The notes: generated by a model not told the origin, from the sequence alone. Positions 37,149 to 48,658 are shown, numbered from the stretch's first letter. The stretch: 64,000 bases of DNA from Vreelandella aquamarina (GCF_900110265.1 NZ_FODB01000014.1:1-64000), one strand, 5' to 3'. Translations and numbers: made by a program.

Positions 37149-37706
37149 ATGAAACCGGCGGTTGACGTGAAAGCGGCGGTGAGCGCGCTGCGTAAAGGCG
37201 GTGTGATTGCCTGCCCCACCGAAGCGGTATGGGGGTTAAGCTGTGACCCCGATAACGACGAAGCGCTGGCGCATCTCATGCGTATGAAGGAGCGCGACCC
37301 GGCCAAGGGCGTGATTTTGGTGGCGGCGAGTATCGCGCAATTTCAGCCCTGGCTGAACCAGTTGCCGTTGGAACTCCATGCGCCGTTGGCGGCCAGTTGG
37401 CCAGGCCCGAATACTTGGCTGGTGCCGGACAATGGTCGCAGCCACGGCCTAGTACGCGGCGCTCATCAAAGCGTGGCGCTACGCGTCACCGACCATCCGC
37501 TGATGAAAGCACTGTGCGAAGCCTTTGGCGGGCCGCTCGTCTCCACTTCCGCTAACCGTGCAGGCGATCCGCCCGCTATGAGCGCGGAAGAAGTCGCCAC
37601 GATCTTTGGCGATGACGTAGCCGCCATCGTGGCGGGCGAATTGGGCGGCAATGCCAAACCCAGCACCATCCGCGATTTAGTGACCGGCAAAGTGATGCGT
37701 GACTAG
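37149..37706 (+). CDS. tsaC: Threonylcarbamoyl-AMP synthase
   Basis: This 185-residue Sua5/YciO/YrdC enzyme makes threonylcarbamoyl-AMP for t6A37 of tRNA. It has GVIACPTEAVWGLSCDP, KGVILVAAS, WPGPNTWLVP, VALRVTDHPL and PLVSTSANRAGDPP. The ATG at 37149 follows CAGGAG; a TTG at 37122 is in frame but not needed. Its product pathway feeds TcdA, encoded near the left end of the window. Confidence 0.94.
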   Translation: MKPAVDVKAAVSALRKGGVIACPTEAVWGLSCDPDNDEALAHLMRMKERDPAKGVILVAASIAQFQPWLNQLPLELHAPLAASWPGPNTWLVPDNGRSHGLVRGAHQSVALRVTDHPLMKALCEAFGGPLVSTSANRAGDPPAMSAEEVATIFGDDVAAIVAGELGGNAKPSTIRDLVTGKVMRD

Positions 37707-38744
<1,038 letters not shown>

Positions 38745-38753
38745 GGAGCTTCG

Positions 38754-39572
38754 ATGACTGACCGCTACTGTGTGTTTGGTAACCCAATCAAACACTCTAA
38801 ATCGCCGCTGATCCACGGTGAGTTTGCCAGCCAGACTCATCAGGCCATGAGTTACACCGCCGAGCTGACGCCGGTAGAGGGGTTTGCCGACGCATGGCGG
38901 GCGTTTATCGCCGATGGTGGCCGTGGTGCCAACGTGACCGTTCCCTTCAAAGGCGATGCCTTTGCGCTTTGCGATACCCTGAGCCACCGCGCCAAGCGCG
39001 CACAGGCGGTGAATACGCTGATTGTGGGCGGTAACGGGCGTACCTATGGCGATACCACCGACGGTATCGGGTTAGTGCGGGATTTGGCCTATCACCGCGT
39101 CCCTCTGGCGGGTAAGCGTGTGCTGGTCATCGGCGCAGGCGGCGCGGTGCGTGGCGTATTGGAACCGCTGCTGGCGGAGCAGCCCAGTGAGGTCGTTATC
39201 GTCAACCGCACGGCAGAGAAAGCCGAGCAGTTGGCCCAAGCGTTTGCCGACTTGGGCAATATCCAGGGCGGCGGTTTAGCATCCATCGACGGGCAGTTTG
39301 ATCTGGTGATTAACGGTACCAGTGCCAGCCTATCAGGCGAGCTGCCGCCGCTGCCGGAGACGCTGTTTGCCAAAGGTGCCTGGGCCTACGATATGATGTA
39401 CGGTTCAGAGCCGACGGTGTTTCTACAGTGGGCGGGGCCGCGAGGCGCCAAGCTGCTGGATGGTTTGGGGATGCTGGTTGAGCAAGCCGCCGAGTCGTTT
39501 TTTCTATGGCGCAACGTTCGGCCTGAGACGGCCAGCGTGCGCACGCTGCTGCGGCAATCGCTCAACTATTAG
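38754..39572 (+). CDS. aroE: Shikimate dehydrogenase
   Basis: This 272-residue NADPH enzyme of aromatic amino-acid synthesis reduces 3-dehydroshikimate. It has [17 protein letters not shown] (shikimate binding), the catalytic Lys in [25 protein letters not shown] and [10 protein letters not shown] (NADP site), and [22 protein letters not shown] precedes the ATG, and it is nine bases from hemF, so it is probably co-transcribed. Confidence 0.96.
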   Translation: MTDRYCVFGNPIKHSKSPLIHGEFASQTHQAMSYTAELTPVEGFADAWRAFIADGGRGANVTVPFKGDAFALCDTLSHRAKRAQAVNTLIVGGNGRTYGDTTDGIGLVRDLAYHRVPLAGKRVLVIGAGGAVRGVLEPLLAEQPSEVVIVNRTAEKAEQLAQAFADLGNIQGGGLASIDGQFDLVINGTSASLSGELPPLPETLFAKGAWAYDMMYGSEPTVFLQWAGPRGAKLLDGLGMLVEQAAESFFLWRNVRPETASVRTLLRQSLNY

Positions 39573-39623
39573 CCGGTAGGGGGATAGGAGATAGTTGAGG
39601 CAATGGGGGCGAACGCCCCCATT
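39561..39623. terminator. Two hairpins between aroE and the converging small gene
   Basis: CTCAACTAT (39561-39569) pairs with ATAGTTGAG (39591-39599), the left arm being inside the end of aroE. AATGGGGGC (39602-39610) pairs with GCCCCCATT (39615-39623). Neither is followed by a long T-run in either direction, so termination efficiency is uncertain. Confidence 0.5.
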
Positions 39624-39638
39624 CAGGTTGTGCTTGGG

Positions 39639-39896
39639 CTAACGCGGTTTGGTATAAAACCCCACCATACACATCACCAGCCCCACCACGGATAACAGCA
39701 TGCCGCCATTCACCAGCAGCGGCGAGCGCTGCAGCCACGACACAAAAGGTTGTGGCGTATCGTAGCAAGCTCCTTCCAGATAGTTCCAGTAGCCGCCCTC
39801 AAGCTGGCAGGCGCGAACGTCGCCCAGCTCCCAAAAATAGACGCCCAGCAGTACTAAAATCGGCAGGACTAACAGCAGTAAACCCAAACGGATCAT
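39639..39896 (-). CDS. Small membrane protein of unknown function
   Basis: This 85-residue protein has a hydrophobic segment at residues 5-22, a Cys-containing loop (ACQLEGGYWNYLEGACYDTP) and a second hydrophobic segment at about 57-80. I do not recognise a family. It starts 18 bases after the M48 protease gene in the same orientation and may be co-transcribed, which would suggest an envelope role (inference). Confidence 0.7.
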   Translation of the reverse strand: MIRLGLLLLVLPILVLLGVYFWELGDVRACQLEGGYWNYLEGACYDTPQPFVSWLQRSPLLVNGGMLLSVVGLVMCMVGFYTKPR

Positions 39897-39914
39897 CGAA
39901 ACCTCTAAGCGCCG

Positions 39915-40718
39915 CTATGGACGCGGGCAGTTGGGAGTGCGGCCGTTGTTGCGGGCCTGCTCATAACTCGTCAGTGCCCGATCCATGTTGGCTTGGAGGC
40001 CCTGAATGCGCTGGCCTTGCCCGGGGTGGGTCGACATCCATACGGGGGGCGCGCCGCCGCCGGTGGCTGCCTGCATGTTCTCCCACAGAGTGACGCTTTC
40101 ACGTGGGTTGAAGCCTGCTTGGGCCATGAGGTCTAGGCCAATCACATCGGCCTCGCTCTCATGGGCGCGGGAGAATGGTAGTACGATGCCGTACTGAGCG
40201 CCCATGCCGAGTACCCCCATCAGCTGCTGGCCACCGGCGGACTGCATGCCGGAGGTGCTGGAGAGTACCGATAGGCCTAATGACGTGGCGCTCTCGGTTG
40301 AGGCGCGCTCATTGGCGTGGTTGGCCAGCACGTGACCAATCTCATGACCAATCACAGAGGCTAATTGGTCCTGGGTTGTGGCAATATCCAGCATGCCCGT
40401 GTTCACACCCATGTAGCCGCCAGGAAGTGCAAAGGCGTTGGGCTGCTCGGATTCAAACACCCGGATTTGCCAGTCTAACTGCTGCTGCTCGGCAGGCAGT
40501 TCTGCCACAATGGCATCCGCAATACACTGCACATAGCGCTGGCTTGCCTGACCCGCTGTGGGCAGTTCCTGCTGATATTGGGTAAACGCCTGACGGCCCA
40601 TCTCGTTCAGCTCGCTATCAGAGAGCAGCAATAGCTGCGAGCGACCGGTGGGGGAGGTCGTACAGGCGGCGATTGAGGCGCAGAGCGCCGTAACCGCTAA
40701 TGGGCGAAGCCAACGCAT
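39915..40718 (-). CDS. M48-family metalloprotease lipoprotein
   Basis: This protein of 267 residues has a lipoprotein signal peptide ending IAAC (Cys at about 19). The zinc-protease motif is HEIGHVLANH, with a third ligand in AHESEADVIGLDLMAQAG. It resembles LoiP/YcaL-type periplasmic proteases that degrade misfolded outer-membrane proteins. The ATG at 40718 follows AAGGAA. A longer frame reaching 40757 lacks a signal peptide at its start. The IS605-derived element begins 43 bases upstream and may have displaced the native promoter. Confidence 0.9.
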   Translation of the reverse strand: MRWLRPLAVTALCASIAACTTSPTGRSQLLLLSDSELNEMGRQAFTQYQQELPTAGQASQRYVQCIADAIVAELPAEQQQLDWQIRVFESEQPNAFALPGGYMGVNTGMLDIATTQDQLASVIGHEIGHVLANHANERASTESATSLGLSVLSSTSGMQSAGGQQLMGVLGMGAQYGIVLPFSRAHESEADVIGLDLMAQAGFNPRESVTLWENMQAATGGGAPPVWMSTHPGQGQRIQGLQANMDRALTSYEQARNNGRTPNCPRP

Positions 40719-40760
40719 AGATAGTTTCCTTATAGACGAGTGGGGATCCTTGCACACAAG

Positions 40761-41097
40761 TTGACATCCTCCCTTCCCTCAACTTGCGCTGCCGTCTGGC
40801 GACGGAAAGGAAGAGGATTCCCAGGTTGTTACCTTCCTGGTTTCTGTTTCCAAGACGATTGCCCGAGGGAATGGCTTGGTTATCGCCGTAAAAGTCCCAC
40901 GGTGGGGATTTTTACGGTGGCGAACCAACTCATATCCCCCAGGTCTCACATTGTCTCCACAGACGTCACTTTCCGAGTGCCTCTCGGTAGGTCGTGTCGA
41001 CGTGCGTAGTATAGCACTGTACAAAACGTCAGCAAGGGCATCCTGCGGATGCCGCGCTATCCATCCGCTCACTAAAAGTAAGCGGTTTTTCGCGCTG
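40761..41097 (-). mobile_element. Non-autonomous IS200/IS605-type element, copy 2 (inverted)
   Basis: This is the same 337-bp unit as at 25213-25549 in opposite orientation. The left-end hairpin, the right-end hairpin, the CGTAAAA/TTTTACG stem and the CCAGG/CCTGG stem are all kept. The right-end hairpin differs only in its loop (GCCA instead of GCTA) and the central hairpin loop has one change. TTAT (on the minus strand, 41105-41102) precedes the left end, as in copy 1. It lies between divergent genes and interrupts no evident coding region. Confidence 0.75.
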
Positions 41098-41156
41098 GTT
41101 AATAACCACTGTTAGTGGTAAACCAACCCTTATCATAACGCTCTCTGAGGATGACG

Positions 41157-42029
41157 ATGGATACTGAATTAAGCCAGCGCCTAGCGCGGTTACTCGATCA
41201 TGTCGACCACTGGCTGCCGCCAGCGCCCACGCCGGTTGAGTGGGACACCCATGTAGCGGCCATCTGGCAGCGCCACCCACTGGGCGGGCGGTTGGTGCCG
41301 GTACCCCCGAGAGACACCATGACGCTGGACGACCTGCTGGGCATTGAGCGCCAAAAGCTGGCGTTGGTCGATAACACCCGGGCATTTTTGCAGGGGCTGC
41401 CAGCTAACCATGCGCTGCTCTGGGGCTCACGAGGTAGCGGGAAATCGTCTGTGATACGCGCGCTGCTCAACTCGCTGGCCACAGAGGGGTTACGGCTGAT
41501 CCAGGTTGACCGACATGATCTATCGAGTCTGCCGCTGCTAGTGGAACAACTGCGGGATCAGCCGCATCGCTTCGTAGTGTACTGTGACGATCTCTCCTTC
41601 GAGGGTAACGATGACGCGTATAAGGCGCTCAAGAGCGTGCTAGACGGCGCGCTGACCGGGCCACCAGATAACGTACTGCTCTATGCGACCTCGAACCGTC
41701 GTCACCTGCTGCCGGAGTCGATGGATGACAATAGCGGTTCACGGTTGGTGGGGGAGGAGTTGCATCACGGCGATGCGGTGGAAGAGAAAATCTCGCTGTC
41801 AGACCGTTTCGGCCTGTGGTTAGGCTTTCATCCGTTTAGCCAAGCCACCTATCTTGAAGTGTGCGAACACTGGGTGAGTCGTATTGGTGGACAGCAAGAG
41901 TGGGATGAGGCCGCCCGTGCGGAGGCGGTACGTTTTGCCACGCTACGCGGTGGGCGCAGCGGCCGGACAGCGTGGCAGTTTGCGGCCCACTACGTAGGCC
42001 GCAAACGCCTTCATGAGCGCGGTGAGTAG
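41157..42029 (+). CDS. DUF815 AAA-type ATP-binding protein
   Basis: This 290-residue predicted ATPase has Walker A GSRGSGKSSVIRALL (about residues 89-103), Walker B-like RFVVYCDDLSFE, YATSNRRHLLPE as sensor and DRFGLWLGFHPFSQATYLEV, all DUF815 hallmarks. The function is not established. ATG at 41157 has GAGG six bases before it; ATG at 41151 is also in frame. It has its own transcript, divergent from the protease gene across the mobile element. Confidence 0.87.
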   Translation: MDTELSQRLARLLDHVDHWLPPAPTPVEWDTHVAAIWQRHPLGGRLVPVPPRDTMTLDDLLGIERQKLALVDNTRAFLQGLPANHALLWGSRGSGKSSVIRALLNSLATEGLRLIQVDRHDLSSLPLLVEQLRDQPHRFVVYCDDLSFEGNDDAYKALKSVLDGALTGPPDNVLLYATSNRRHLLPESMDDNSGSRLVGEELHHGDAVEEKISLSDRFGLWLGFHPFSQATYLEVCEHWVSRIGGQQEWDEAARAEAVRFATLRGGRSGRTAWQFAAHYVGRKRLHERGE

Positions 42030-42044
42030 CGCGCTTGGCAAGAC

Positions 42045-42659
42045 TTAGCGTTGGGGGATGAGCTGCCCGTCGGCGCCCACGTTCAAGCGAATGGTCGGGG
42101 TGAGCAGGCCAGCGGGCAGTGTCATGCCCAGGCCGCGCAAATCCCCTGGGGTAATGGCCAGTTCACTGCCTGCAGGCAGCTCCCCTTGGCTGGCGAGTTG
42201 GCTGGCCAGCTCTAGCATTGGCGTCATTTGCTGGTGGTCTGCAGCTAGAACATCAAAGGCCACCGGCAGGCGGAGATTGGCGTCTTCCCCAGACGTGAGG
42301 GTAACGTTCTGCCCATAATTGCCTTGCACTGGGTCTACGCCAGGCATGTCCAGCGTCCAGCGAAAGCCAGACATCTCCACCGGAGGCATGCCAGCGGGCA
42401 GGCCAAGCCCCATCGCCAAGGTGGCTTGCACCGGCAAGCTGCCAGCACCCAGGCTAGAGGCCAGCAAGCTCGATAGATCGCTGGTGTCCAATCCAGCATT
42501 GACGCTGTAAGGGCCAATGCGTACGTCCTCAATCCCCAGCGATGTGACCGCCAGACGAAACGCAAACAACCCTGTTTGAGGCAACGCCAAGCAGCCGGTT
42601 AGCAGGCTCGCCAGCAGCAGTAAAACCAAGCCGCGTCCGCGACGAAAAGCGTAGTGCAT
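42045..42659 (-). CDS. Lipoprotein of unknown function
   Basis: This 204-residue protein has a signal peptide and lipobox LTGC (Cys near 23), so it is probably membrane anchored. The mature part alternates hydrophobic strands and ends with TIRLNVGADGQLIPQR. It is reminiscent of LEA14-like beta-sandwich lipoproteins but without a clear signature. AGGAGGG precedes the ATG at 42659; an upstream in-frame start at 42683 is not needed. It converges with the DUF815 gene. Confidence 0.72.
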   Translation of the reverse strand: MHYAFRRGRGLVLLLLASLLTGCLALPQTGLFAFRLAVTSLGIEDVRIGPYSVNAGLDTSDLSSLLASSLGAGSLPVQATLAMGLGLPAGMPPVEMSGFRWTLDMPGVDPVQGNYGQNVTLTSGEDANLRLPVAFDVLAADHQQMTPMLELASQLASQGELPAGSELAITPGDLRGLGMTLPAGLLTPTIRLNVGADGQLIPQR

Positions 42660-42781
42660 GTACGTCCCTCCTAAGAAGGGCAAGTGTTGATAAGAAAGGA
42701 TCGGTCGAGCAGGTGACGAAAAGCGTCGCTATTTGAGGGCGGGAGGGGGGCTCTGTCAAGTAGATTCGGTGGTAGTGCCAA

Positions 42782-42811
42782 CAAAAACGCCCGCTGCGTA
42801 TACAACGGGCG
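42782..42811 (-). terminator. Rho-independent terminator of the der operon
   Basis: CGCCCG (42788-42793) pairs with CGGGCG (42806-42811). Reading leftward, the stem is followed by five T residues (42787-42783), then G. It lies 20 bases past the der stop. Confidence 0.8.
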
Positions 42812-42830
42812 GGGAAGCAAAGTGCCGCGC

Positions 42831-44234
42831 TTAACGGCGGCTTTTGCGCGCCTCTTTGGTACGGTTAAGCTCGCGCTTTTTGGCTTTCTCTTTATCGCTG
42901 GCGCCCGCCATGTTATCGAACGGGTTGTTGCCCGACCGGAACTCAAAGCGCATCGGCGTGCCGCGCACCTTCAACACTTTACGGAAGGTATTGGTCAGGT
43001 AGCGACGATAAGCCTCAGGCAGCGATGCTGTCTGGTTGCCATGCACCACAATAATCGGCGGGTTGCTGCCACCCTGGTGAGCCATACGCAGCTTGATGCG
43101 GCGGCCGTTGACCATGGGGGGCGGATGCTGGCTTACCGCATCCTGCAGCAGCGTGGTGAGACGGTTGGTCGACCAGTGCGCGTTGGCGGCGTTAAACGCC
43201 CGCTCAATGGAGGGGTACAAGTCGCCCACTGCGGTGCCATGCAGCGCGGAAATAAAGTGCAGCTCGGCGTAGTCGGCAAAGCCCAGACGGCGCTTGATGT
43301 CGGCGCGCATCTTCTCTTTGGCTTCGCTCTCCAGCCCGTCCCACTTGTTGACCGCCAGTACCAACGCACGCCCTGTGGTGAGCACGTAGTCCAGCAGGTG
43401 CAGGTCCTGCTCAACCAAGCCGCTGCGGGCGTCCAATACCATGACGGCCACGTGGCTCTCTTTGATCGCATCCAGCGTTTTGATGATCGAGAACTTTTCG
43501 GCGATTTCACGCACGTTCTTACGCCGCCGAATGCCGGCGGTGTCGATCAGCACGTACGGCTTGCCGTTGCGCTCGAAAGGGATTTCGATAGCGTCGCGGG
43601 TGGTGCCCGCTTCATCGAATACTACCACGCGCTCTTCACCGAGCAGGCGGTTGACCAGCGTAGATTTACCCACGTTCGGGCGGCCAATCACGCCAATGCG
43701 AATGCCTTTGCTGCCTGTATCGGCAGGAATGCTGGCATCCCGTTCGGGGAAGGGTTCAAGCACCGTATCAATCAGCAGCGATACGTTGCGGCCATGAGCG
43801 GCGGCAATCGGCCACGGGTCACCCAGGCCCAGTTTCCAGAAATCGGCCATGGCCGAGTGCTCTTCCAGGCCGTCGGTCTTGTTGACCACCAGCCAGGTCT
43901 TTTTCTGGTTGACGCGCAGGTGGTTGGCAATCGCTTCGTCGGCGACGTTCAACCCGGCGCGGGCATCGACCAGGAACAGCACGATATCGGCTTCGTCGAT
44001 GGCCGCGAGGGACTGCTCGGCCATCGCGGCATCGATGCCTTCTTCGTCACCGCTGATACCGCCGGTATCGATGACGGTGTACGCCTTTCCACCCAGCATG
44101 CCGTTACCGTATTTACGGTCACGGGTCAGGCCAGGAAAGTCTGCCACCAGCGCATCGCGCGAGCGGGTCAGACGGTTAAACAGCGTCGATTTGCCCACAT
44201 TGGGGCGACCGACTAATGCAATGACGGGTGTCAT
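42831..44234 (-). CDS. der: Ribosome-associated GTPase Der (EngA)
   Basis: This 467-residue essential GTPase assists 50S subunit assembly. Two tandem GTPase domains have P-loops [12 protein letters not shown] (residue 8) and [12 protein letters not shown] (about 187), DTGG and DTAG switch motifs, and NKTD/NKWD specificity motifs. A C-terminal KH-like domain and a basic tail rich in Lys and Arg follow. It overlaps bamB by four bases, in the conserved hisS-yfgM-bamB-der order. Confidence 0.97.
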   Translation of the reverse strand: MTPVIALVGRPNVGKSTLFNRLTRSRDALVADFPGLTRDRKYGNGMLGGKAYTVIDTGGISGDEEGIDAAMAEQSLAAIDEADIVLFLVDARAGLNVADEAIANHLRVNQKKTWLVVNKTDGLEEHSAMADFWKLGLGDPWPIAAAHGRNVSLLIDTVLEPFPERDASIPADTGSKGIRIGVIGRPNVGKSTLVNRLLGEERVVVFDEAGTTRDAIEIPFERNGKPYVLIDTAGIRRRKNVREIAEKFSIIKTLDAIKESHVAVMVLDARSGLVEQDLHLLDYVLTTGRALVLAVNKWDGLESEAKEKMRADIKRRLGFADYAELHFISALHGTAVGDLYPSIERAFNAANAHWSTNRLTTLLQDAVSQHPPPMVNGRRIKLRMAHQGGSNPPIIVVHGNQTASLPEAYRRYLTNTFRKVLKVRGTPMRFEFRSGNNPFDNMAGASDKEKAKKRELNRTKEARKSRR

Positions 44235-45415
44235 GGAGTGACTTCCAGGGTTTCCAGGCGACCATTGTTGGCCTGGACATGAATGGTGCTGCCTTCCGTG
44301 ACCGGGCGCACGCTAATACCCGAATCATCGATACGGGTGCGGCCGACCAGGTTGCCTTCGCGGGCGTCGATGAGGTGGACATAACCCTCAAAATCACCCA
44401 CGACGATGCGGCCATCGGCAAAGGCGGGGGCGGTGAGCCAGCGATCTTCCAGGTCATCGTTACGCCAGATCTCTTGGCCGCTGTTGGCGTCCAAGGCAAC
44501 GATGTGGCTGTCGTCGCTGACCACAAATAAGAAGTCGCCCACCAGAATCGGCGTGTGGCGGCTGGAGAGGTTGGTTTCCCACAGCACACCGCCACGGGTC
44601 GCTTCCAGCGCAACCACACGGCCGTTGTAGCTAGTCACGAACAGGAGGCCATCGGGGCTAAGTACTGGCTGGCCAGACAGGTCCACTAGGCGCTCAACGT
44701 CGCTACGGCCACGTGGTGTGGCAATCTGCATTTCCCAAAGGGGCTGGCCGCTGCGGTTGTCCAGCGTCGCCAGGCGTCCGTTGGCCGTACCCACGAAGGT
44801 GACCGGGTCGATGACCATTGGCGTTCCGGTGCCGCGCAGCGTTAAAGCAGGCTGAGAGCTGGTGTAGACCCAGCGCTCTTCGCCGCTGGCGCGGTCCAGA
44901 GCGGTAATTTGGCCGTCCACGCTCTGAACCAGCAGTAGCTGCTGGTTGGCTTGCGGAGCTGCCAGTACTTCGCTGGTGACCCGCGAACGCCAGGCAACGC
45001 TACCGTCGCGCTGGTCGAGGGCAATCACTTCACCGTTGCGGGTGCCCAAGTACACCTGGCCTGCAATCGCGTTCAGCGCACTAGAAATAGGGGTATCCAG
45101 CTCGACTTCCCACTCACGCTCGCCGCTGTTGGCATTGAACGCGGCCACTAGACCGTTGGTGTCTGCTGCAAAGACCGTATCGCCTTCACGGGATGGGGCG
45201 ATGGGGTAGCGAGCGGGGCCAAAGCCATCGCCAACGCGGCGACCCCAAACGCTGTCCAGCGAAGAGGTTTCATCAAAGCTGCGCAGCTCTTTGGGCGTGA
45301 ACGCTGGCTCACCTTTGCTGGCACAGCCAGCCAATAGCGCCAGCGCCATGGCGCCGAGCGTGGTGCGCATCAGATGTTTAGAAAAAAGCGGTTTTGACAG
45401 GCTAGTCGTTATCAC
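44231..45415 (-). CDS. bamB: Outer membrane assembly factor BamB
   Basis: This 394-residue outer-membrane lipoprotein of the BAM complex has a signal peptide with lipobox LAGC (Cys near 31). It has repeated PQQ/WD-like blades such as [38 protein letters not shown] and [18 protein letters not shown], forming the eight-bladed propeller. It overlaps both yfgM and der by four bases. Confidence 0.95.
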   Translation of the reverse strand: MITTSLSKPLFSKHLMRTTLGAMALALLAGCASKGEPAFTPKELRSFDETSSLDSVWGRRVGDGFGPARYPIAPSREGDTVFAADTNGLVAAFNANSGEREWEVELDTPISSALNAIAGQVYLGTRNGEVIALDQRDGSVAWRSRVTSEVLAAPQANQQLLLVQSVDGQITALDRASGEERWVYTSSQPALTLRGTGTPMVIDPVTFVGTANGRLATLDNRSGQPLWEMQIATPRGRSDVERLVDLSGQPVLSPDGLLFVTSYNGRVVALEATRGGVLWETNLSSRHTPILVGDFLFVVSDDSHIVALDANSGQEIWRNDDLEDRWLTAPAFADGRIVVGDFEGYVHLIDAREGNLVGRTRIDDSGISVRPVTEGSTIHVQANNGRLETLEVTP

Positions 45416-46071
45416 TGTGTCGCCTCCTCGGCGCCGAGATCGTCAAGCTTGAACTGCACGCCGTAAAGCGGCTGGTTCTGCGTTTGGGCGATAGACTGCG
45501 CGGTTTGCCATGCATCGCGAGCCTGCTCTGGCTGGTTCTGAGCCAGGAAAGCATCGCCTCGCACGTTGGCTTGTTGAGCGGCCAGCGCATCGGAAATAGG
45601 CTGATCAAGAAGCGCTAGCGCGGCTTCCGGGTTACCTTCAGCCACTTCAATGCGTGCCAAGCGCAGCCATGCCAGGCTTTGCACATAGCGGCGTGAGGAG
45701 TTGCTGGCCACGTCCTGCAGTGCCTGCTTGGCCGCTGAAAGGTCGCCTTGCTGTACCGCAAGGCGGGCTTCCAATAGCTGTGCCAGTTCGGCATACAGGG
45801 TGTTGCCGTAGTCGTCGGTGAGCTCATCAATCAGCGTTTGTGCCGCGCTTAACTGATCCCCTTCCAAGGTGGTGCCAGCGGTCATGTTGATGAGCTGCTG
45901 GTATCGGGCAGAAGCTGCCTCTGACTTACCCTCTTGGTAGTTCTGCCATGCGTTCCAACCAAAGACGCCCGCCGCAGCGAGAACGGCACCGGCAATGAGC
46001 GAGGTCCCGTTCTCTTTCCACCAGCGTTTGACGACTTCTAGCTGCTCTTCTTCGCTTCTCAGCTCCGCCAC
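45412..46071 (-). CDS. yfgM: YfgM-family ancillary SecYEG subunit
   Basis: This 219-residue protein has a short cytoplasmic N-terminus (EEEQLEVVKRWWKENG), one membrane segment (about residues 22-42) and a periplasmic TPR-like region. In Escherichia coli YfgM binds SecYEG and PpiD and helps pass clients to chaperones. Position between hisS and bamB is the conserved one. Confidence 0.92.
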   Translation of the reverse strand: MAELRSEEEQLEVVKRWWKENGTSLIAGAVLAAAGVFGWNAWQNYQEGKSEAASARYQQLINMTAGTTLEGDQLSAAQTLIDELTDDYGNTLYAELAQLLEARLAVQQGDLSAAKQALQDVASNSSRRYVQSLAWLRLARIEVAEGNPEAALALLDQPISDALAAQQANVRGDAFLAQNQPEQARDAWQTAQSIAQTQNQPLYGVQFKLDDLGAEEATQ

Positions 46072-46154
46072 GGGCGGCCTCCTGTTTCATGGGTCAGCCG
46101 CTTTTGCGGCTAACGAGTGTTCATCCGCCCCAGGCATCGCTGGGGGCAGTTACG

Positions 46155-47462
46155 TTAATGAGACGGTAGGTTAGGCAGTAACTCGCGAAGCGTCTCGGCC
46201 AACGCTGCCTGGGCCACCTGCTGCTGCTCGCGGTCATCGCGCAGAAACTTCAGTGTGGCGGTTTGGTTGGCGAGCTCATCCTCACCCAGCAGAATTGCCA
46301 CCGGCGCGGCGCTCTTATCCGCCTTCTTCATCCGGCTTTTGAAGCTTCCGCCGCCGCAGTGTAGCTGTAAGCGTAGAGATGGCAGCGCGCTTCGCAGCTG
46401 CTCTGCTAGCATGAGTGCAGCAACAGTGGCGCTGTCATCCATGGGCACCAGATAGACATCGCATCCGCCCATGGCATCCGCTGGTACCAAATTCAGAGTT
46501 TCCAGCAGCAGTACTAAGCGCTCAATACCCATGGCAAAGCCCACCGCGGGCGTGGGCTTACCACCGAGCTGCTCGACCAGACCATCGTAGCGGCCGCCAG
46601 CACACACGGTGCCCTGGCTACCTAGAGCTGTGGTGGTCCACTCAAATACGGTGCGGCAGTAGTAGTCCAGGCCGCGCACCAAACGCGGGTTGACCACGTA
46701 TGGAATGTCGGCGGCATCCAGCATCGCTTTGAGCTGCTCGAAATGCGCGCGGGACTCGTCATCCAGATGATCCATCAACTGCGGGGCCGCGTTGAGCATC
46801 TCGGCCATATCAGGATTTTTAGAATCCAGAATGCGCAGCGGGTTGCTGGTTAAACGCCGCTTGGAGTCTTCATCCAAAACGTCCTGGTGCTGCTCAAAGT
46901 AGGCCACCAGTTTGTCTCGGTAGGCCGCCCGCGCTTCGGCGGAACCCAGGGAGTTAAGCTCTAGGGTGACGTGCTCCATCAAGCCAAGCTCTTGCCATAG
47001 CCGTGCCGAGAGCAGTATGACTTCGGCATCGATATCCGGGCCATCAAAGCCGTAGGTTTCCACGCCCACTTGGTGAAACTGACGGTAACGCCCTTTCTGA
47101 GGCCGTTCGTGGCGGAACATCGGCCCTTGGTACCAAAGCCGCTGGGTTTGGTTATGCAGCAAGCCGTGTTCCATTGCCGCCCGCACGCAGCTGGCGGTGC
47201 CTTCAGGGCGCAGAGTCAGGCTGTCACCGTTGCGGTCGTCGAAGGTGTACATCTCTTTCTCGACGATATCGGTGACTTCGCCAATCGAGCGGGCAAACAG
47301 CGCGGTTTGCTCCACGATTGGCGTACGAATTTCATCGAAGCCGTAGCGGTGCATCAATTGGCGTACTTTGCCCTCAAAAAATTGCCAGCGAGGGCTGTCG
47401 CTGGGCAATAGGTCGTTCATACCACGGATGGCTTGAATCTTTTTAGCGGCGGACTTGCTCAA
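46155..47462 (-). CDS. hisS: Histidyl-tRNA synthetase
   Basis: This 435-residue class II aminoacyl-tRNA synthetase has [18 protein letters not shown] at the N-terminus, motif 2 [21 protein letters not shown], the histidine-specific [15 protein letters not shown] and [31 protein letters not shown]-terminal anticodon-binding domain is present. TTG at 47462 is the most likely start: AAGGAG is six bases away, the protein then begins [14 protein letters not shown], and no ATG exists at that position. Confidence 0.95.
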   Translation of the reverse strand: MSKSAAKKIQAIRGMNDLLPSDSPRWQFFEGKVRQLMHRYGFDEIRTPIVEQTALFARSIGEVTDIVEKEMYTFDDRNGDSLTLRPEGTASCVRAAMEHGLLHNQTQRLWYQGPMFRHERPQKGRYRQFHQVGVETYGFDGPDIDAEVILLSARLWQELGLMEHVTLELNSLGSAEARAAYRDKLVAYFEQHQDVLDEDSKRRLTSNPLRILDSKNPDMAEMLNAAPQLMDHLDDESRAHFEQLKAMLDAADIPYVVNPRLVRGLDYYCRTVFEWTTTALGSQGTVCAGGRYDGLVEQLGGKPTPAVGFAMGIERLVLLLETLNLVPADAMGGCDVYLVPMDDSATVAALMLAEQLRSALPSLRLQLHCGGGSFKSRMKKADKSAAPVAILLGEDELANQTATLKFLRDDREQQQVAQAALAETLRELLPNLPSH

Positions 47463-47530
47463 TGAAAACTCCTTGTCTGGGCGGCAGCGCGAGGCGCAAG
47501 GCGTGCCGCCTGTTGCAGGCAACGCAGGTG

Positions 47531-48658
47531 TCAAACGCTGCGTGCAATCATGTTCTCTTGCTGCTGCTCTTTCTGGCGTACCTTGTCGCGGATCAGCTTT
47601 TCCAGGTCATCTACTAGATGATCGTTGCGCAGCTTACTCGCCGGTTTGCCATCGATGTAGACCAAGTTGGCGGGTGAGCCGCCGGTTAGGCCGATATCGG
47701 TCTCTTTAGCTTCGCCGGGGCCGTTGACCACACAGCCAATCACCGAGACATCCAGCGGCGTCATCACATCTTCCAGGCGCTCTTCAAGCTGGTTCATGGT
47801 GCTGATGACGTCAAAGTTCTGTCGCGAGCAGCTGGGGCAGGCGATAAAGTTAATGCCCTTGGCGCGCAGCTTCAGGCTCTTGAGCATGTCGAACCCGACC
47901 TTGATCTCTTCCACCGGGTCGGCAGCCAGCGAGACGCGGATGGTGTCGCCGATACCGTCCATCAACAGCATGCCTAGGCCAATGGAGGACTTCACTGTGC
48001 CCGAACGCAGGCCGCCTGCTTCGGTGATACCCAGGTGCAGCGGCTGCTCGATGCGGGTGGCAAGGTCGCGATAAGCGGCCACCGCCATAAACACATCAGA
48101 CGCTTTCACGCTGACTTTAAACTCCTGGAAATCGAGGCGGTCCAGGTGGTCAATATGGCGCATGGCAGACTCAACCAGCGCGGCGGGCGTAGGCTCGCCG
48201 TACTTCTTTTGCAGATCTTTTTCCAGCGACCCGGCGTTCACCCCGATACGGATTGGAATGCCGTAATCGCGGGCGGCGCTTACCACAGCGCGTACGCGAT
48301 CTTCCCGGCCAATATTGCCGGGATTGATGCGCAGACAGTCAACGCCTAGCTCAGCGACGCGCAGGGCGATTTTGTAATCGAAATGAATGTCGGCAACGAG
48401 GGGGATGGCTACGCGCTGCTTGATTTTGCCGAAGGCTTCAGCGGCGTCCATATCCGGCACAGAGACGCGTACGATATCTGCTCCGGCTTTTTCCAACTGC
48501 TGGATCTGGCCGACGGTGGCGTCCACATCCAGGGTATTGGTGTTGGTCATGCTCTGTACGGAAATCGGCGCATCGCCGCCCACGGCCACATTGCCAACAT
48601 GAATTTGGCGTGACAGACGGCGTTTAATCGGAGAAGGGGCGTGCATAAGACGAGTCAC
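47531..48658 (-). CDS. ispG: 4-hydroxy-3-methylbut-2-enyl diphosphate synthase
   Basis: This 375-residue iron-sulfur enzyme of the MEP isoprenoid pathway converts MEcPP to HMBPP. It has [33 protein letters not shown], the cluster cysteines in [11 protein letters not shown] and [11 protein letters not shown]. It overlaps rodZ by four bases. A link with the upstream isc genes is functional rather than operonic: it needs a 4Fe-4S cluster. Confidence 0.96.
   Translation of the reverse strand: MTRLMHAPSPIKRRLSRQIHVGNVAVGGDAPISVQSMTNTNTLDVDATVGQIQQLEKAGADIVRVSVPDMDAAEAFGKIKQRVAIPLVADIHFDYKIALRVAELGVDCLRINPGNIGREDRVRAVVSAARDYGIPIRIGVNAGSLEKDLQKKYGEPTPAALVESAMRHIDHLDRLDFQEFKVSVKASDVFMAVAAYRDLATRIEQPLHLGITEAGGLRSGTVKSSIGLGMLLMDGIGDTIRVSLAADPVEEIKVGFDMLKSLKLRAKGINFIACPSCSRQNFDVISTMNQLEERLEDVMTPLDVSVIGCVVNGPGEAKETDIGLTGGSPANLVYIDGKPASKLRNDHLVDDLEKLIRDKVRQKEQQQENMIARSV

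Noticed and set aside
40779..41072. 97-codon minus-strand frame inside the mobile element (and its counterpart at 25151-25531)
   Set aside because: It probably only reflects the remnant of a TnpB C-terminus plus element ends; no start with ribosome site and no catalytic region, so it is not called as a gene.
42822..44216. 464-codon plus-strand open frame opposite der
   Set aside because: It is the antisense shadow of the der gene in G+C-rich DNA; der has all GTPase motifs and the antisense product shows no recognisable domain or ribosome site.
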